Part shown: in pieces, positions 1-9,000 of the stretch
How positions within the stretch are numbered: position 1 is the stretch's first letter
How the letters are laid out: each line of letters begins with the position of its first letter
Assembly (NCBI GenBank): GCA_039586035.1
Contig: JBDHLD010000035.1
Location: forward strand, 1 to 64,000
DNA: 64,000 bases
Direction: 5' to 3'
Source of the DNA: JBDHHQ01 sp039586035
Lineage (GTDB): Bacteria; Gemmatimonadota; Gemmatimonadetes; Longimicrobiales; Gaopeijiaceae
Position numbers and translations under genes: made by a program
Notes under the pieces: generated by a model
Database searches by the model: none
Told to the model about the DNA's origin: nothing
What the model saw: only the letters and a program-made list of their open reading frames with translations

Positions 1-1
1 C

Positions 2-379
2 GGTGAGGACGCACGCCGCATGGTGGACGAAACCGGCTGCGCCGCGGTCATGATCGCGCGGGGCTCACACGGCGGGCCGTGGATCTTCCGGCAGGCCCGA
101 GCCGCGTTGGATGGCAGGCCCGTGCCGCCCGACCCGGACGTTCGCACGCGGTTCGAGATCTGCCTGGAGCACGCCCGCAACGCAATCGCCTTCGAGCCGG
201 AGAACGACAAGGCCATGATCGAGTTCCGCAAGCATTTGGGGTGGTACACCAAGGGCATTCCGAACGGCAAGCAGCTTCGACAGGAGCTCTTTCAGGTGAC
301 GCGTCTCGAAGAGGCCGAGCGCATCCTGCTCGGCTACCTGGAGTCGCTCCCGGAAGCTCAGCCCGTCGGTGCGGCATAG
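2..379 (+). CDS. dusB: tRNA-dihydrouridine synthase, C-terminal part (5' end outside window)
   Basis: This is the last 125 residues of a Dus-family flavoenzyme, which reduces uridines in the D-loop of tRNA using FMN and NADPH. The visible part has the family's phosphate-binding segment (TGCAAVMIARGSHGGPWIF, the usual form being GRGxxGNPWIF) and the C-terminal helical RNA-binding region with FRKHLGWYTKGIPNGKQLR, which matches DusB-type proteins (H/W-Y-x-K-G-x-P). The reading frame is open to the left edge of the window, so the true start lies upstream. It ends 122 bases before the tmRNA gene; a short GC hairpin at 451-471 (CCCCGG/CCGGGG) in that gap may end its transcript, although no T-run follows. 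The Dus family is sure; the DusB subgroup is likely. Confidence 0.88.
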   Translation, partial: GEDARRMVDETGCAAVMIARGSHGGPWIFRQARAALDGRPVPPDPDVRTRFEICLEHARNAIAFEPENDKAMIEFRKHLGWYTKGIPNGKQLRQELFQVTRLEEAERILLGYLESLPEAQPVGAA

Positions 380-501
380 GGCCGCCGCAGTACCGCCCGC
401 TTGGCTGGACCGGGCAGTCGGCCGAGACTGATCATAGGACCCCAGGCGGACCCCGGCCGGGAACACCGGGGTAGAAACAGCCACATCACGACCCACACTT
501 C

Positions 502-856
502 GGGGGCGACACGGCTTCGACGTGTTTGGTGAACGTGAGGTTGCGTGCCGAGGTTCCGGTGACCTCGTAAAACCTGCCGGAAACATCATAATTGCCAACT
601 CTGAACTGGCCCTGGCTGCGTAATCAACTGCGCGCCCGTCTCTTAGCCATGCTCGCCTGAAGCGGGCTCTGAGACGTCGACAATCAGGCTGGCGCCCCGG
701 TGATGCTGCCGCGTCGGGGCGCGAGACTCAGACGGCGGCTAGCTTCGGAGCCCGGTTGTTCGCTGGCCGGTCCAGAGCGAAATCCACAGCGTACTACGCA
801 CGTAGAGATCTTGCCGGATCCACTCGCGGACGCGGGTTCGACTCCCGCCGCCTCCA
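502..856 (+). ncRNA. ssrA: transfer-messenger RNA (tmRNA, one-piece)
   Basis: tmRNA rescues stalled ribosomes and tags the unfinished protein for proteolysis. The 5' end has the near-invariant GGGGGCGACACGGCTTCGAC start, and its first seven bases GGGGGCG (502-508) pair with CGCCTCC at 849-855, followed by the discriminator A856. A T-arm with GGTTCGACTCCCG precedes the 3' end. The CCA is not encoded (CTCA follows A855-856), so it must be added. The tag reading frame runs at 594-623: GCC resume codon, then a peptide ANSELALAA and TAA, with the LAA-type end recognised by ClpXP. Length is 355 bases, normal for a one-piece tmRNA. The gene is followed by a terminator hairpin and by repeats that copy its 3' end. 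Confidence 0.96.
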
Positions 857-1278
857 CTCAGGCCCCTGTGACTTCACGGTCGCAGGGGCTTTCACGTTCG
901 CGGGCGTCCTCACGTCCAAGCGGCGGGAGGCGAACCCGCCTGGACCGGGCGAAGGAAGCCTGGGACAGCCACGCGGGTTCGAGCCGAGCGGCCCTCGCGG
1001 TGTCGAAGAGCACTACGCCAACCCGCGAGACGACCGAGGCGTGAGCGAAGCGAGGAACGAGGTCACTCCCGCCGCCTCCACTCAGGCCCCTGTGACTTCA
1101 CGGTCGCAGGGGCTTTCACGTTCGCGGGCGTCCTCACGTCCAAGCGGCGGGAGGCGAACCCGCCTGGACCGGGCGAAGTTTCACGTTCGCGGGCGTCCTC
1201 ACGTCCAAGCGGCGGGAGGCGAACCCGCCTGGACCGGGCGAAGCTCGAGACAGCCACGCGGGTTCGAGCCGAGCGGCC
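841..1278 (+). repeat. tandem direct repeats copying the ssrA 3' end and terminator
   Basis: A 114-base unit at 841-954 recurs at 1065-1178 with no difference that I can see. Each unit carries the last 16 bases of tmRNA, the terminator hairpin, a CACGTTCGCGGGCG stretch and a GGCGGG/CCCGCC hairpin. The final 65 bases of the unit (890-954) occur a third time directly after, at 1179-1243. A separate 30-base repeat occurs at 964-993 and 1249-1278. The second unit thus regenerates the ssrA 3' end 224 bases downstream, the pattern left when an integrase recombines at a tmRNA gene. No integrase gene is visible in the window. The stretch from 857 to 1516 holds no convincing protein gene. Confidence 0.9.
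863..892 (+). terminator. rho-independent terminator of ssrA
   Basis: CCCCTGTGAC (863-872) pairs with GTCGCAGGGG (879-888) around a six-base loop, one G-U pair, and extends by G862-C889; TTTC follows. It starts six bases after the mature tmRNA end. The same hairpin is present again at 1087-1112 in the second repeat copy. Confidence 0.75.
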
Positions 1279-1287
1279 AAGCCGGTT

Positions 1288-1311
1288 GGAGGTTCGAGTC
1301 CTCCCGCCCCA
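1288..1311 (+). pseudogene. tRNA-like 3' fragment (T-arm plus acceptor strand)
   Basis: GGAGG (1288-1292), a seven-base loop TTCGAGT and CCTCC (1300-1304) form a canonical T-arm, followed by CGCCCCA, which looks like the 3' acceptor strand. I cannot find a matching 5' acceptor strand, D-arm and anticodon arm at the right distance: only a partial GGGCG match near 1235 in the repeat. It is therefore best read as a remnant of a tRNA gene, possibly an old attachment site, and not as a working tRNA. The bases from 1312 to 1516 show nothing recognisable. Confidence 0.45.
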
Positions 1312-1516
1312 GTACTCCTGCCCGCCATGACAACCAATCCGGACGTGCCGCTCCTCGAGCCTGCCCCGTCGGCGCTCGTTTCACGTGCCCTCTTCGTTCA
1401 CCATCGCGCGGTAGGCTGGATTGGGCGTTCAGCGCTCTCGGCAGGGCCCCCACCCGGCGTGTACCCACCCAGGGGGCAGCGAGTCGAAAATCCCTGCCCC
1501 ACCGTCGGCGGGGTGT

Positions 1517-2809
1517 TCAATGATCTTGAGAACGCCATTGGGGCCATAGAGATACGCCACGGGACTTCAACCGTGATTTCAGATTCGATCCCCAACCACG
1601 AATCAGCGCATTTCGGTACCTCATCGCCTGGGAATAGAGTTGCTGGAGCAAAACCGCGACGAGTACCGGCACGACGTATGGCCACAGCGCGAACGGCGAT
1701 CCTGCGACGATCAGGCTCGAGGCCGTGCCCAGGACCGGCACGGCCAGAAGCGACAGCCAGAAGGCGAGTCGCAAGCTCGTCCACTGGAAAAGGACGAGCA
1801 GCGCGACGCTGTTGACCAGGAGCAGCAAACCGATGGTGTCGATCCCCACGGGCCGAAGACCGCCTCCCTCCAGCTCCGTAAGCACTACTTGAGCCTGGAT
1901 TTCCACGCCCGACAGCTCGCCGATCGGCGTTTGGTGACGATCCCTCGCCGCGCGATACGCCCCGCCAAGCAGGACGATCCGATCCTTCAGGAAGCCGCGC
2001 TCCGTGAAGTCGGGACTCTTGGCGGCGTCCGAGACGAGAGCCGCCGTGTGAACGGCGCCGGGTGGCAGGGGCTGATACCGGATGAACCGTTCGTCCGAGC
2101 CCTCCGACCGGCTCAGATCCGCCGCGGACAGGACGGCTTCCGCAAACGTCGGCCTGATCGTGTCGTTGACGGGCAGTGTCATCCGATATCGGCGGATCGC
2201 CCCATCGGAGTCCCTCTGCATCTGCACCAACCCGAAGGTAGAGCCCGGTTGGGCAGCGCCCGCGAAGCTCAGCAGAGCCGAGGCCTGCCCGGTCCGACAT
2301 GCGGCGGGCACCGCGAACGGTCCGTCACAGTCGACCGACTCGCGAGCCCAAACGACAGGAACGTCCCCCAGCAGATGTACCAGACCGGCGTACCCGAGAC
2401 CGTCCGTGGCCAGGTCCACCGCGATGACCCGAGGGCCGCCCGCCGCGATGGCCTGGAGCAGGGCACCCATCGCGTCCGGATCGAGGGGGCTCGCATTTCC
2501 GAAGAACGCGGCATAGTCGGTGTCCGTAATCAGCACGACGGCCACGTCCGTGGAGGTGCGGGGAGGGCGGAGCTGGGCTTGAAAGTCCCGCGCCACTTGC
2601 TCCATCTGCTGGAGGATGGCGACCCGCTCATACACCGTGTAGACCACGGCCACGAGGATCAGCAGGAACAAGACACTCCGAACGAGGAAGCCCTTTTCCA
2701 GAGTGGGCTCTCCGTCAGGGGGCGGAGTCCCGGGGGTCGACGTGGCATCCTCCCCGGATGAGGGTGTCTGGGCATGGGAGACCCCAGTCTCGGGTGTCTC
2801 AGGCTCCAC
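1517..2809 (-). CDS. CHASE2-domain membrane protein without an output domain
   Basis: The 430-residue protein has a Pro/Ser/Thr-rich cytoplasmic start, one membrane helix at about residues 42-62 (FLVRSVLFLLILVAVVYTVY), an extracytoplasmic CHASE2 domain (about 65-330; ...VAVVLITDTDYAAFF, LLQAIAAGGPRVIAVDLATD, then IGELSGVEIQAQVVLTELEG) and three C-terminal helices (about 335-415). CHASE2 is a sensory domain normally joined to kinase, cyclase or GGDEF outputs, but here only a short basic tail of about 20 residues follows, so it must signal through a partner. The GTG start at 2809 overlaps the end of the upstream gene by 11 bases, which implies coupled translation; no ATG lies between there and the first helix. 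It forms one arm of the divergent caspase/CHAT cluster. Confidence 0.8.
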   Translation of the reverse strand: MEPETPETGVSHAQTPSSGEDATSTPGTPPPDGEPTLEKGFLVRSVLFLLILVAVVYTVYERVAILQQMEQVARDFQAQLRPPRTSTDVAVVLITDTDYAAFFGNASPLDPDAMGALLQAIAAGGPRVIAVDLATDGLGYAGLVHLLGDVPVVWARESVDCDGPFAVPAACRTGQASALLSFAGAAQPGSTFGLVQMQRDSDGAIRRYRMTLPVNDTIRPTFAEAVLSAADLSRSEGSDERFIRYQPLPPGAVHTAALVSDAAKSPDFTERGFLKDRIVLLGGAYRAARDRHQTPIGELSGVEIQAQVVLTELEGGGLRPVGIDTIGLLLLVNSVALLVLFQWTSLRLAFWLSLLAVPVLGTASSLIVAGSPFALWPYVVPVLVAVLLQQLYSQAMRYRNALIRGWGSNLKSRLKSRGVSLWPQWRSQDH

Positions 2810-3641
2810 CGTGGGCCTCTTCCTCCGCCAGGTGGAGCAAGTACGCTCGAAGAAACCCGCGCACCTCGGTCTCCGACGCATCCGGCCAACGCTCAGCGAT
2901 CGACACCGCTGCGGCAAAGGCCTGGGCCACGTCCGGGAAGCGAGGGGTGCCCACGACCAGGACCCACGGGGTGGCAATCGGGGCGGGAGGGCCCCCAATC
3001 TCGGTGAGTTCGAGGCGATACAATCCGGACGTCGCCTTTGGCACCGCGGCGTGCGCCCATCCATCGCCCGTCCGCTCCACCGTGGTTCCGAAGACCACGG
3101 CAGGGTCGATCGTGCCGTCGTCTCGAACGGCGCGAGCCGCGATTCGGTACCGTCCTGGAGGCCGTGACCCGAGCACCTGGCTGAAGTCGAGTCCCTGAGG
3201 CGAAATCGACGCGACGCCGTCTTCCCGCCACTGCCCCCCGCGACTGATGGTGTGCACGGCCTGACCCTTGCCGTCCTGGACCAGAGCCAGGACAGCGCGT
3301 GCCACCCTCGATACATCATCGAGCAGGCCGTCGGCCCGCACCGAGTCTTCAGGAATCAGGGGCCGCGCACACGCGATGGGCACGTCGCACAGGAAGCGTA
3401 TCCTCTCCCCACTCACGAGCACGATCGCCAGCGCGGGAGTTCCGATCCCGCTCAGGTCCACCCCGAGCGAATCGCCTCGATGGATCGCGCGATACGGGAA
3501 GACCCGGTCACCGGCGATCACCCACGACCCCTCGACGTGCGACACGTATCCGAGGTAGTCCTCCGCCTGACTCGCCGTCTGGGCCGTCACCGGCCAGGCC
3601 AGACCCGTCAGAACGAGCGACAACGGCAGAGCTCGACGCAT
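2799..3641 (-). CDS. secreted protein of unknown function in the caspase/CHAT cluster
   Basis: I do not recognise a defined family. The 280-residue product starts with a clear signal peptide (MRRALPLSLVLTGLAWPVTAQ). The following region (GYVSHVEGSWVI...GDSLGVDLSG...SGERIRFLCDVP) resembles a FecR-like beta domain, a pattern also seen in proteins that travel with CHAT and caspase genes; that likeness is weak. A second beta-rich part (GRYRIAARAVRDDG...SGLYRLELTEIGG) looks Ig-like, and the C-terminus is helical and acidic. Start 3641 was chosen for the signal peptide; in-frame ATGs at 3683 and 3707 would lengthen the basic n-region. The stop overlaps the CHASE2 start, so the two are co-translated. 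A role in presenting or sensing an envelope ligand is inference. Confidence 0.7.
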   Translation of the reverse strand: MRRALPLSLVLTGLAWPVTAQTASQAEDYLGYVSHVEGSWVIAGDRVFPYRAIHRGDSLGVDLSGIGTPALAIVLVSGERIRFLCDVPIACARPLIPEDSVRADGLLDDVSRVARAVLALVQDGKGQAVHTISRGGQWREDGVASISPQGLDFSQVLGSRPPGRYRIAARAVRDDGTIDPAVVFGTTVERTGDGWAHAAVPKATSGLYRLELTEIGGPPAPIATPWVLVVGTPRFPDVAQAFAAAVSIAERWPDASETEVRGFLRAYLLHLAEEEAHGGA

Positions 3642-3980
3642 GGCGCGGTCGCGACGCGAGCGCGCCGCAGCCGCGCGAAGCATCTGGTGAAAAGGGGGGA
3701 TGACCATGGGAGCAGCGCCATGCGCTGTGGGATGTAAGCCAACGACCCGGCCAAGATGCAGGTCGCCTCTCCGTGGCCGCAAGAAGGCTCCTCCGCGGCG
3801 TGCGGCCCGGCAACGAACGACAGCGGCGCCCCGAAAGGAGGGGCTCATCGCCCGAGCACGGTCCTTGACGTTCCGTCGCGTGGCTGCTCAAGCTTGAGCA
3901 GCGTGCGAGCGCACGAGATCCGACACGACGGCTTGTCGACACCCCCTCACGATCATGTCCAACTCGGTCAGTAGATTCTC
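3642..3980. promoter_or_regulatory. divergent intergenic region of the caspase/CHAT cluster
   Basis: This 339-base gap separates the two outward-facing arms of the cluster, so promoters for both should lie here. I see no coding sequence. A TTGACG box (3865-3870) could be a -35 element for the rightward arm, but no good -10 sits 16-18 bases away. A perfect palindrome at 3883-3902 is listed separately. GAAAGGAGGGG at 3833-3843 is an SD-like string with no start codon after it. Confidence 0.5.
3883..3902. promoter_or_regulatory. perfect 20-base palindrome, candidate operator
   Basis: GCTGCTCAAG (3883-3892) is followed directly by its exact reverse complement CTTGAGCAGC (3893-3902), with no spacer. 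It lies between the divergent arms, 79 bases before the caspase start and 242 bases from the start of the leftward gene. A dimeric regulator bound here could control both directions. It could also be a chance inverted repeat; no other copy was noticed in the window. Confidence 0.45.
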
Positions 3981-6098
3981 ATGAGCAGTCGGCTCCGGCC
4001 ATCGGTTTGCGGAGGCACGTGGTCACGGATCGGCCTCGTTCTCACCTGTCTGACCGCGGTGGCTCCCTCCTCGGGTCACACGACGGAAGCCACGCAGCAG
4101 AGCCCCGTTCCGACCAGCAACCCCACGAAGCGCGCGCTGGTGATCGCCATATCCGAGTACGGCGAGCCGCCTCCAGACCCTCGCACGGGCGAACCTCGTC
4201 GGGGCTACGGACGGCTGAATTCGGGCAACGACACCACGCTCGTGCTCCAGGCGCTCGCCACCGTCGGATTCGATCGCCGCCACATCGAGGTGATTCGCGA
4301 CGAGGCAGCCACTGCGGAGGGCCTGCGAGCCGCCTTCGGCCGGCTGATCGAGGCCGCCCAGCCCGGGGACATCGTGGTGGTGCACTTCTCGGGGCACGGC
4401 CATCAGATCGCAGACGACGACCTGCCCATCGAAGAGCCGGACGGCTATGACGAAGTGCTCGTGCCTCATGGGTCCCCCGCCGAGTTCACCGAAGGGTACG
4501 ACGGCTCCCTGCACCTGCGGGACGACGAGGTCGGAGACTACCTGACTCGCCTACGACGCCAGGTCGGTCCGACGGGCAACGTGACCGTCTTCCTCGATTC
4601 CTGCTTTTCGGGCACGGGTACCCGGGGCACGGCGGTCGTGCGGGGAATGCCCGGTCCACTCGGGCCTCCGGCGAGCGGAAGCCGCAGAGGCCCGGGGTTC
4701 GACGGATTCGACGACACCCGAGCCACGTCCCGAGGCAACGACGTCGCGAGCCTCGCTTCGTACGCCGTTTTGTCGGCAGCCAGCCACCGTCAATTCGCGT
4801 ACGAGACCACGATGGATACGCCCGAAGGACCCTTGCCGGTAGGATCTCTCTCGTATGCGATCGCCTGGTCTCTGCCACGGCTCGGACCCGGCTCCACGTA
4901 CAGGGACCTGCATGCCCAGATCAAACGGGCAGTGAGTGGCAAGATCGACCTCGCACTTCAGACGCCACAGATCGAGGGACAGTCGGACCGAATCCTGTTC
5001 TCGAACCAACTCAGGGCCAGCCCGACCTGGTACGACATCGAATCCGTGCTGCCAGGCCGCCGGGTGCTGATCAACGGCGGCACGCTCGTGGGTCTTGGCT
5101 CAGGAGCGCGCGTGGAGGTCTTTCGTGCCGACGGCAGCGACACGCCGGCGATTGCCGCGGGCCAGGTCAGTCGAGCCGAGCCGCTTCGGGCCCTGGTCGA
5201 GCTGGATGCGCAATTGGGGCCCGAGGCCGTCGGGCGGGCTCGGGTCATGCCGACGACGCTGGTGCATGGCTCCTTTCGGCTTCGCGTCGCGTTCTCCGGA
5301 CCCTTCTCGGCGCCAGACCTGGAGCGGACACGGGCGCGGTTCGACTCGGTCGGAGTGATCGAAGTCGTCGAGACCGATCCGGATCTGCGGATCTCGGCCG
5401 ACCCGGCGGGCGCCGAGGCGAGCCGCGCACGCGGGGGCGGCGTCATCAGTCGGGGGACCCTGGACACCGTCGCGGGGGCAGTCGTCCGATTCGCTCGCAA
5501 CCAGTACCTGCGTCAACTGCACCTGTCGGCCGAGCACATCCGGGCACGCCTCGAGCTGTCGCCCGCGGAGCCGGCGTTGAGCTCCGTTGGCGACGTGGTA
5601 GGCTGCGGACCGGCTCGCTGGGAGGCGGCACCCTCCTCGGATCGCTTCCTTGGGGGAGATCAGTGGCAGATGCGGCCCGACGACACCTATCGGCTGCGAG
5701 TGGTGAACGACTCGGACGTCCCGGTCTTCGCCACGGTGGTGGACCTGCTGCCGCTGGGCGGCACCTCGGTCCTGGTCCCGGGATCCGACGAAGCTCCGGG
5801 GTCGTTGGAAGTGGGCCCAGGCCTGGCGTTCGAGCTCGGGTGTTTTCTGGTGGACCCCGAGCCGGGCCACGAGACCCTCAAGCTGTTTGCCACGACGCAG
5901 GAGGTCGACCTGCGACCGCTGTTCGGCGGCGCATCACGCAGCGTGAGGGGCGACCTGTCCGCCCTTGAGATCCTGGTGGACAGCCGGGCCAACTCCACGC
6001 GCTCGTCCACGCCCACGGCAGCGGGAGCCGGCACGACGTCGGACGTGCATCTACACGTGGTCGAACCGGGGGGAGCAACCCCCGGCGGAGCTTCGTGA
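3981..6098 (+). CDS. exported caspase-family (peptidase C14) protein with C-terminal DUF4384-like domain
   Basis: The 705-residue protein has an N-terminal hydrophobic export segment (about 16-32) and then a p20-like caspase domain (about 50-340). The catalytic pair is readable: His139 in VVVHFSGHGHQ and Cys208 in VTVFLDSCFSGTG, with an acidic stretch between them (DDDLPIEEPDGYDEVLVP) typical of prokaryotic caspase homologues. The YAVLSAASHRQFAYE and SLSYAIAWSL segments complete the fold. After a beta-rich middle, residues about 555-640 (TYRLRVVNDSDVPVFATVVDLLPLG...) resemble DUF4384, which is common after bacterial caspase domains. An acidic S1 pocket giving Arg/Lys specificity is usual for this group, but I did not verify it. 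One base separates its stop from the next start, so it is co-transcribed and probably coupled to the CHAT gene. Confidence 0.88.
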   Translation: MSSRLRPSVCGGTWSRIGLVLTCLTAVAPSSGHTTEATQQSPVPTSNPTKRALVIAISEYGEPPPDPRTGEPRRGYGRLNSGNDTTLVLQALATVGFDRRHIEVIRDEAATAEGLRAAFGRLIEAAQPGDIVVVHFSGHGHQIADDDLPIEEPDGYDEVLVPHGSPAEFTEGYDGSLHLRDDEVGDYLTRLRRQVGPTGNVTVFLDSCFSGTGTRGTAVVRGMPGPLGPPASGSRRGPGFDGFDDTRATSRGNDVASLASYAVLSAASHRQFAYETTMDTPEGPLPVGSLSYAIAWSLPRLGPGSTYRDLHAQIKRAVSGKIDLALQTPQIEGQSDRILFSNQLRASPTWYDIESVLPGRRVLINGGTLVGLGSGARVEVFRADGSDTPAIAAGQVSRAEPLRALVELDAQLGPEAVGRARVMPTTLVHGSFRLRVAFSGPFSAPDLERTRARFDSVGVIEVVETDPDLRISADPAGAEASRARGGGVISRGTLDTVAGAVVRFARNQYLRQLHLSAEHIRARLELSPAEPALSSVGDVVGCGPARWEAAPSSDRFLGGDQWQMRPDDTYRLRVVNDSDVPVFATVVDLLPLGGTSVLVPGSDEAPGSLEVGPGLAFELGCFLVDPEPGHETLKLFATTQEVDLRPLFGGASRSVRGDLSALEILVDSRANSTRSSTPTAAGAGTTSDVHLHVVEPGGATPGGAS

Positions 6099-6099
6099 G

Positions 6100-9000
6100 A
6101 TGAGGCAGTCGCCCCGTGCCCTCGGCCAGCGCGTCTGGCGTTTCGCCTGCCGGACGAGTCCGTATCGTGAAAGCCGAGGGCGATCCAATGGTGGGGTGGC
6201 GCTATCGGTGATGGCTGCCGCGCTCGCTGTCTCGGCCGGGGCCGAGGGCCAGGCCCCCGCCCGCCGGCTGCCCCTGGATCAGGCACTGGTGGATACGCTG
6301 GCTCCCGGGCAACGGCACCACTGGTCCGTCGCAGCAGATTCGGGCCAGGCGCTTCGCGTCGCGATTCACCAGCGAGGCATCGACGTGGCGGTGAGCCTTC
6401 TCGACGCCCAGGGCCTTCGCGTGGCCACCTTCGATCAGACCTTGGCGGACGGCACGGAGGCCGTCGCGTTCGTGGCGACCACAGCCGGCCCTTGGACCCT
6501 GGTGGTGTGGCCCTTCGACGAGCAAGCGCCCGGAGAATACGCCGTCGAACCCCCCACGATCGGGCCGGCCACGGATTCGGACCGAGCCGCCATGGCCCTG
6601 GAGATGTCCACGGAAGGCAACCGTCACTACAACGCCGGCCGCTACCCCGAGGCGGAGTACCTGTACGGGCGAGCCCTTCAGCTCTGGGAAGCCTCCATCG
6701 GAGTCGAAAACTCGGACGGGGCGTTGGCACTGCACAACCTGGGCGTGCTGTATGGAGTCCAGCGCCGATTCGACGAGGCTCTTCCCCCGCTGGAGCTGTC
6801 CCTCCAGGTGTCCGAGGCGCTTTCTGAGCCTGACCGTCTCCTCATACCGGAAACCCTGCGAGAGTTGGGCCTGGTCACGTTCAATCTTGGGCGCCAGGAC
6901 GAGGCCGAGTCGTTCTGGCGTCGAGCGCTGCAGGCCAGGGAATCGGCGTTGGGTCCTGCCCATCCGTCCGTCGCCGGCGATGCCTATTCCCTGGGTTCCC
7001 TGTACATCCGACAGGGTCGTTTCGCCGAAGCTGAGCCGCTGCTGGAACGGTCGGTCACCCTGTACGAATCCGCAGGTGTGCCCGACCTGGATCTAGCGCG
7101 TAGCCTGCATGCGCTCGGAGTCGCGCAGCACGCATTGGCTCGCTACGAGGGCGCCCGGGTCACGCTGGAACGAGCCCTCGCCATCCGCGAGCAGATCCTC
7201 GGACCGGACCACCTGGAGGTCGGAGAGACCGCCAGCAACCTGGCCCAGGTGCACCAGGACCGGGGGCGGTACGAGGAGGCACTCGCTCTGTCCGAACGAG
7301 CCCTGGGCATTCTCGAAACGAACCTTGGCCCCGATCACCCCGAGCTTTCCACCCCCTTGCTCAACCACGGTGGACTGCTCCGCGACCGCGGTGACCTGGC
7401 CGGTGCCGACTCACTCTTGACCCGGGCGTTGCGGATCGACGAGCAGGCCCTCGGACCCGAGGACTCCCAAACGGCCAGGGGGCTGAACGCTCTCGGGGCA
7501 CTGAGGGAGCTGCAAGGACGGTATTCGGAGGCGGAAGACCTGCATGCGCGTGCGCTTTCGGCCCGCGAAACCAGCCTCGGTTCCGCACACCCGGACGTGG
7601 CCGTCAGCCTGAGCAATCTGGCCGGCGTGCTGTTCCAACTCGGTCGATACGACGAAGCCCGGCCCCTCTACGAACGGTCGCTCCCGATCTTGGAGACCAC
7701 GCGCGGACCCGACCACCCCAATGTGGCGACGGTGTTGAACAACCTCGCCGCCGTCCGCGAAGCCCAAGGGGACTGGGAAGAAGCCCTGGCTCTTGATCTT
7801 CGCGCGTTGGCCATTCGCGAAGCCGCACTGGGCCCCGACCACCCCGACGTGGCCATGAGCCGCAACAACCTGGGCACGAAGTACCAGGCCGGGGGGAGGA
7901 ACCGCGAAGCGGAGGCGGAGTTCAGGAGGGCCCTGGCCATCTGGGAAGCGGCACGCGGCCCCGATCACCAGGACGTGGCTCTGGCCCTGCTCAATCTGGG
8001 CAACCTGTACGAGCACCTGGACCGTAGGGGCGAAGCCGCGGATCTGTTCCTTCGGGCAGTCACCATCAATGAGACGGCCCTGGGTCCCACCCACCCCTAC
8101 GTTGCCGCCGGCAAGAGTCAGCTATCGTCGCTGTACCGATACATTGGAGATCTCGCACAGGCCGAGCGACTGATGCTGGAAGCGCTGGCGATCTGGGAGG
8201 GTGCCCTCGGGCCTTCACATCCGCAAACCGCGCGTGCACGCAACGACCTGGCTGCCATGTATGGCGAGGAACGCCATGCGGAGGCAGAGGCCCTGTACCA
8301 GCGGGCCATCCGCGACCTGGAGGCCGCCCTGGGGCCGGAGGACGTGTCCGTCGCGTTGGTGCGGCGGAATCTTGCCCAGCTCTACCAGGTGCAGGGGCGT
8401 TTCGCCGAGGCGCTCGCAGAGCACTCGCTCGCCATCCAGATCCAGGAAGCCGCCGGGGTCGAACCGGTGGCATTGGCCTCGGGCTACTACTGGCGAGGGC
8501 GTGTGCGCCGAGAGCTCGACGACACTGCTGGCGCTATGTCGGACTTCGAGACGGCCATCGCCACCGGCGAAGATCTCCGACTCGAGACAGGCGGCGGGGA
8601 GGACGTGCGAGCCGGGTTCTTTCGCCGGTATCACGGCGCCTATGGTCAGATGATCGAGCTGAAGATCCGATCCGGGGACCTGGAATCGGCGTTCTCTTAC
8701 GCCGAGCGCGGGCGGGCACGCACGCTGCTCGATCAAATCGCCCTCGGGGGCGTCGATCTGCTCGCCGACATCGAACCGGGCCGGCGCGCCGAGCTGGAGG
8801 CCCGGGACACCCAGGCCCGGGCCAGGAAGGCCGCATACGCCCAGAGACTGACCTCCCTCCAGGCCTCCCCTGCGCTGGAAGAGCCACAGCAGAGACGCCA
8901 ACTCGAGGCCACCCGGGACTCACTGCGCATGGCCGAGGCCGAGTTCGTCCAGGTCTACAACGAGATCAAGAGCGAAAGCCCGACCTGGCGCCGATCGCGC

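Noticed and set aside
841..1243. CRISPR-like array
   Set aside because: Three repeat copies only, 65-114 bases long, with no regular unique spacers; they copy the ssrA end and terminator.
1233..1311. complete tRNA gene
   Set aside because: A partial GGGCG acceptor match exists, but no anticodon arm can be formed and the 5' part belongs to the direct repeat.
756..1523. 255-residue reading frame across the repeats
   Set aside because: It is repetitive only because the DNA repeats, has no family likeness, and covers the tmRNA and its terminator.
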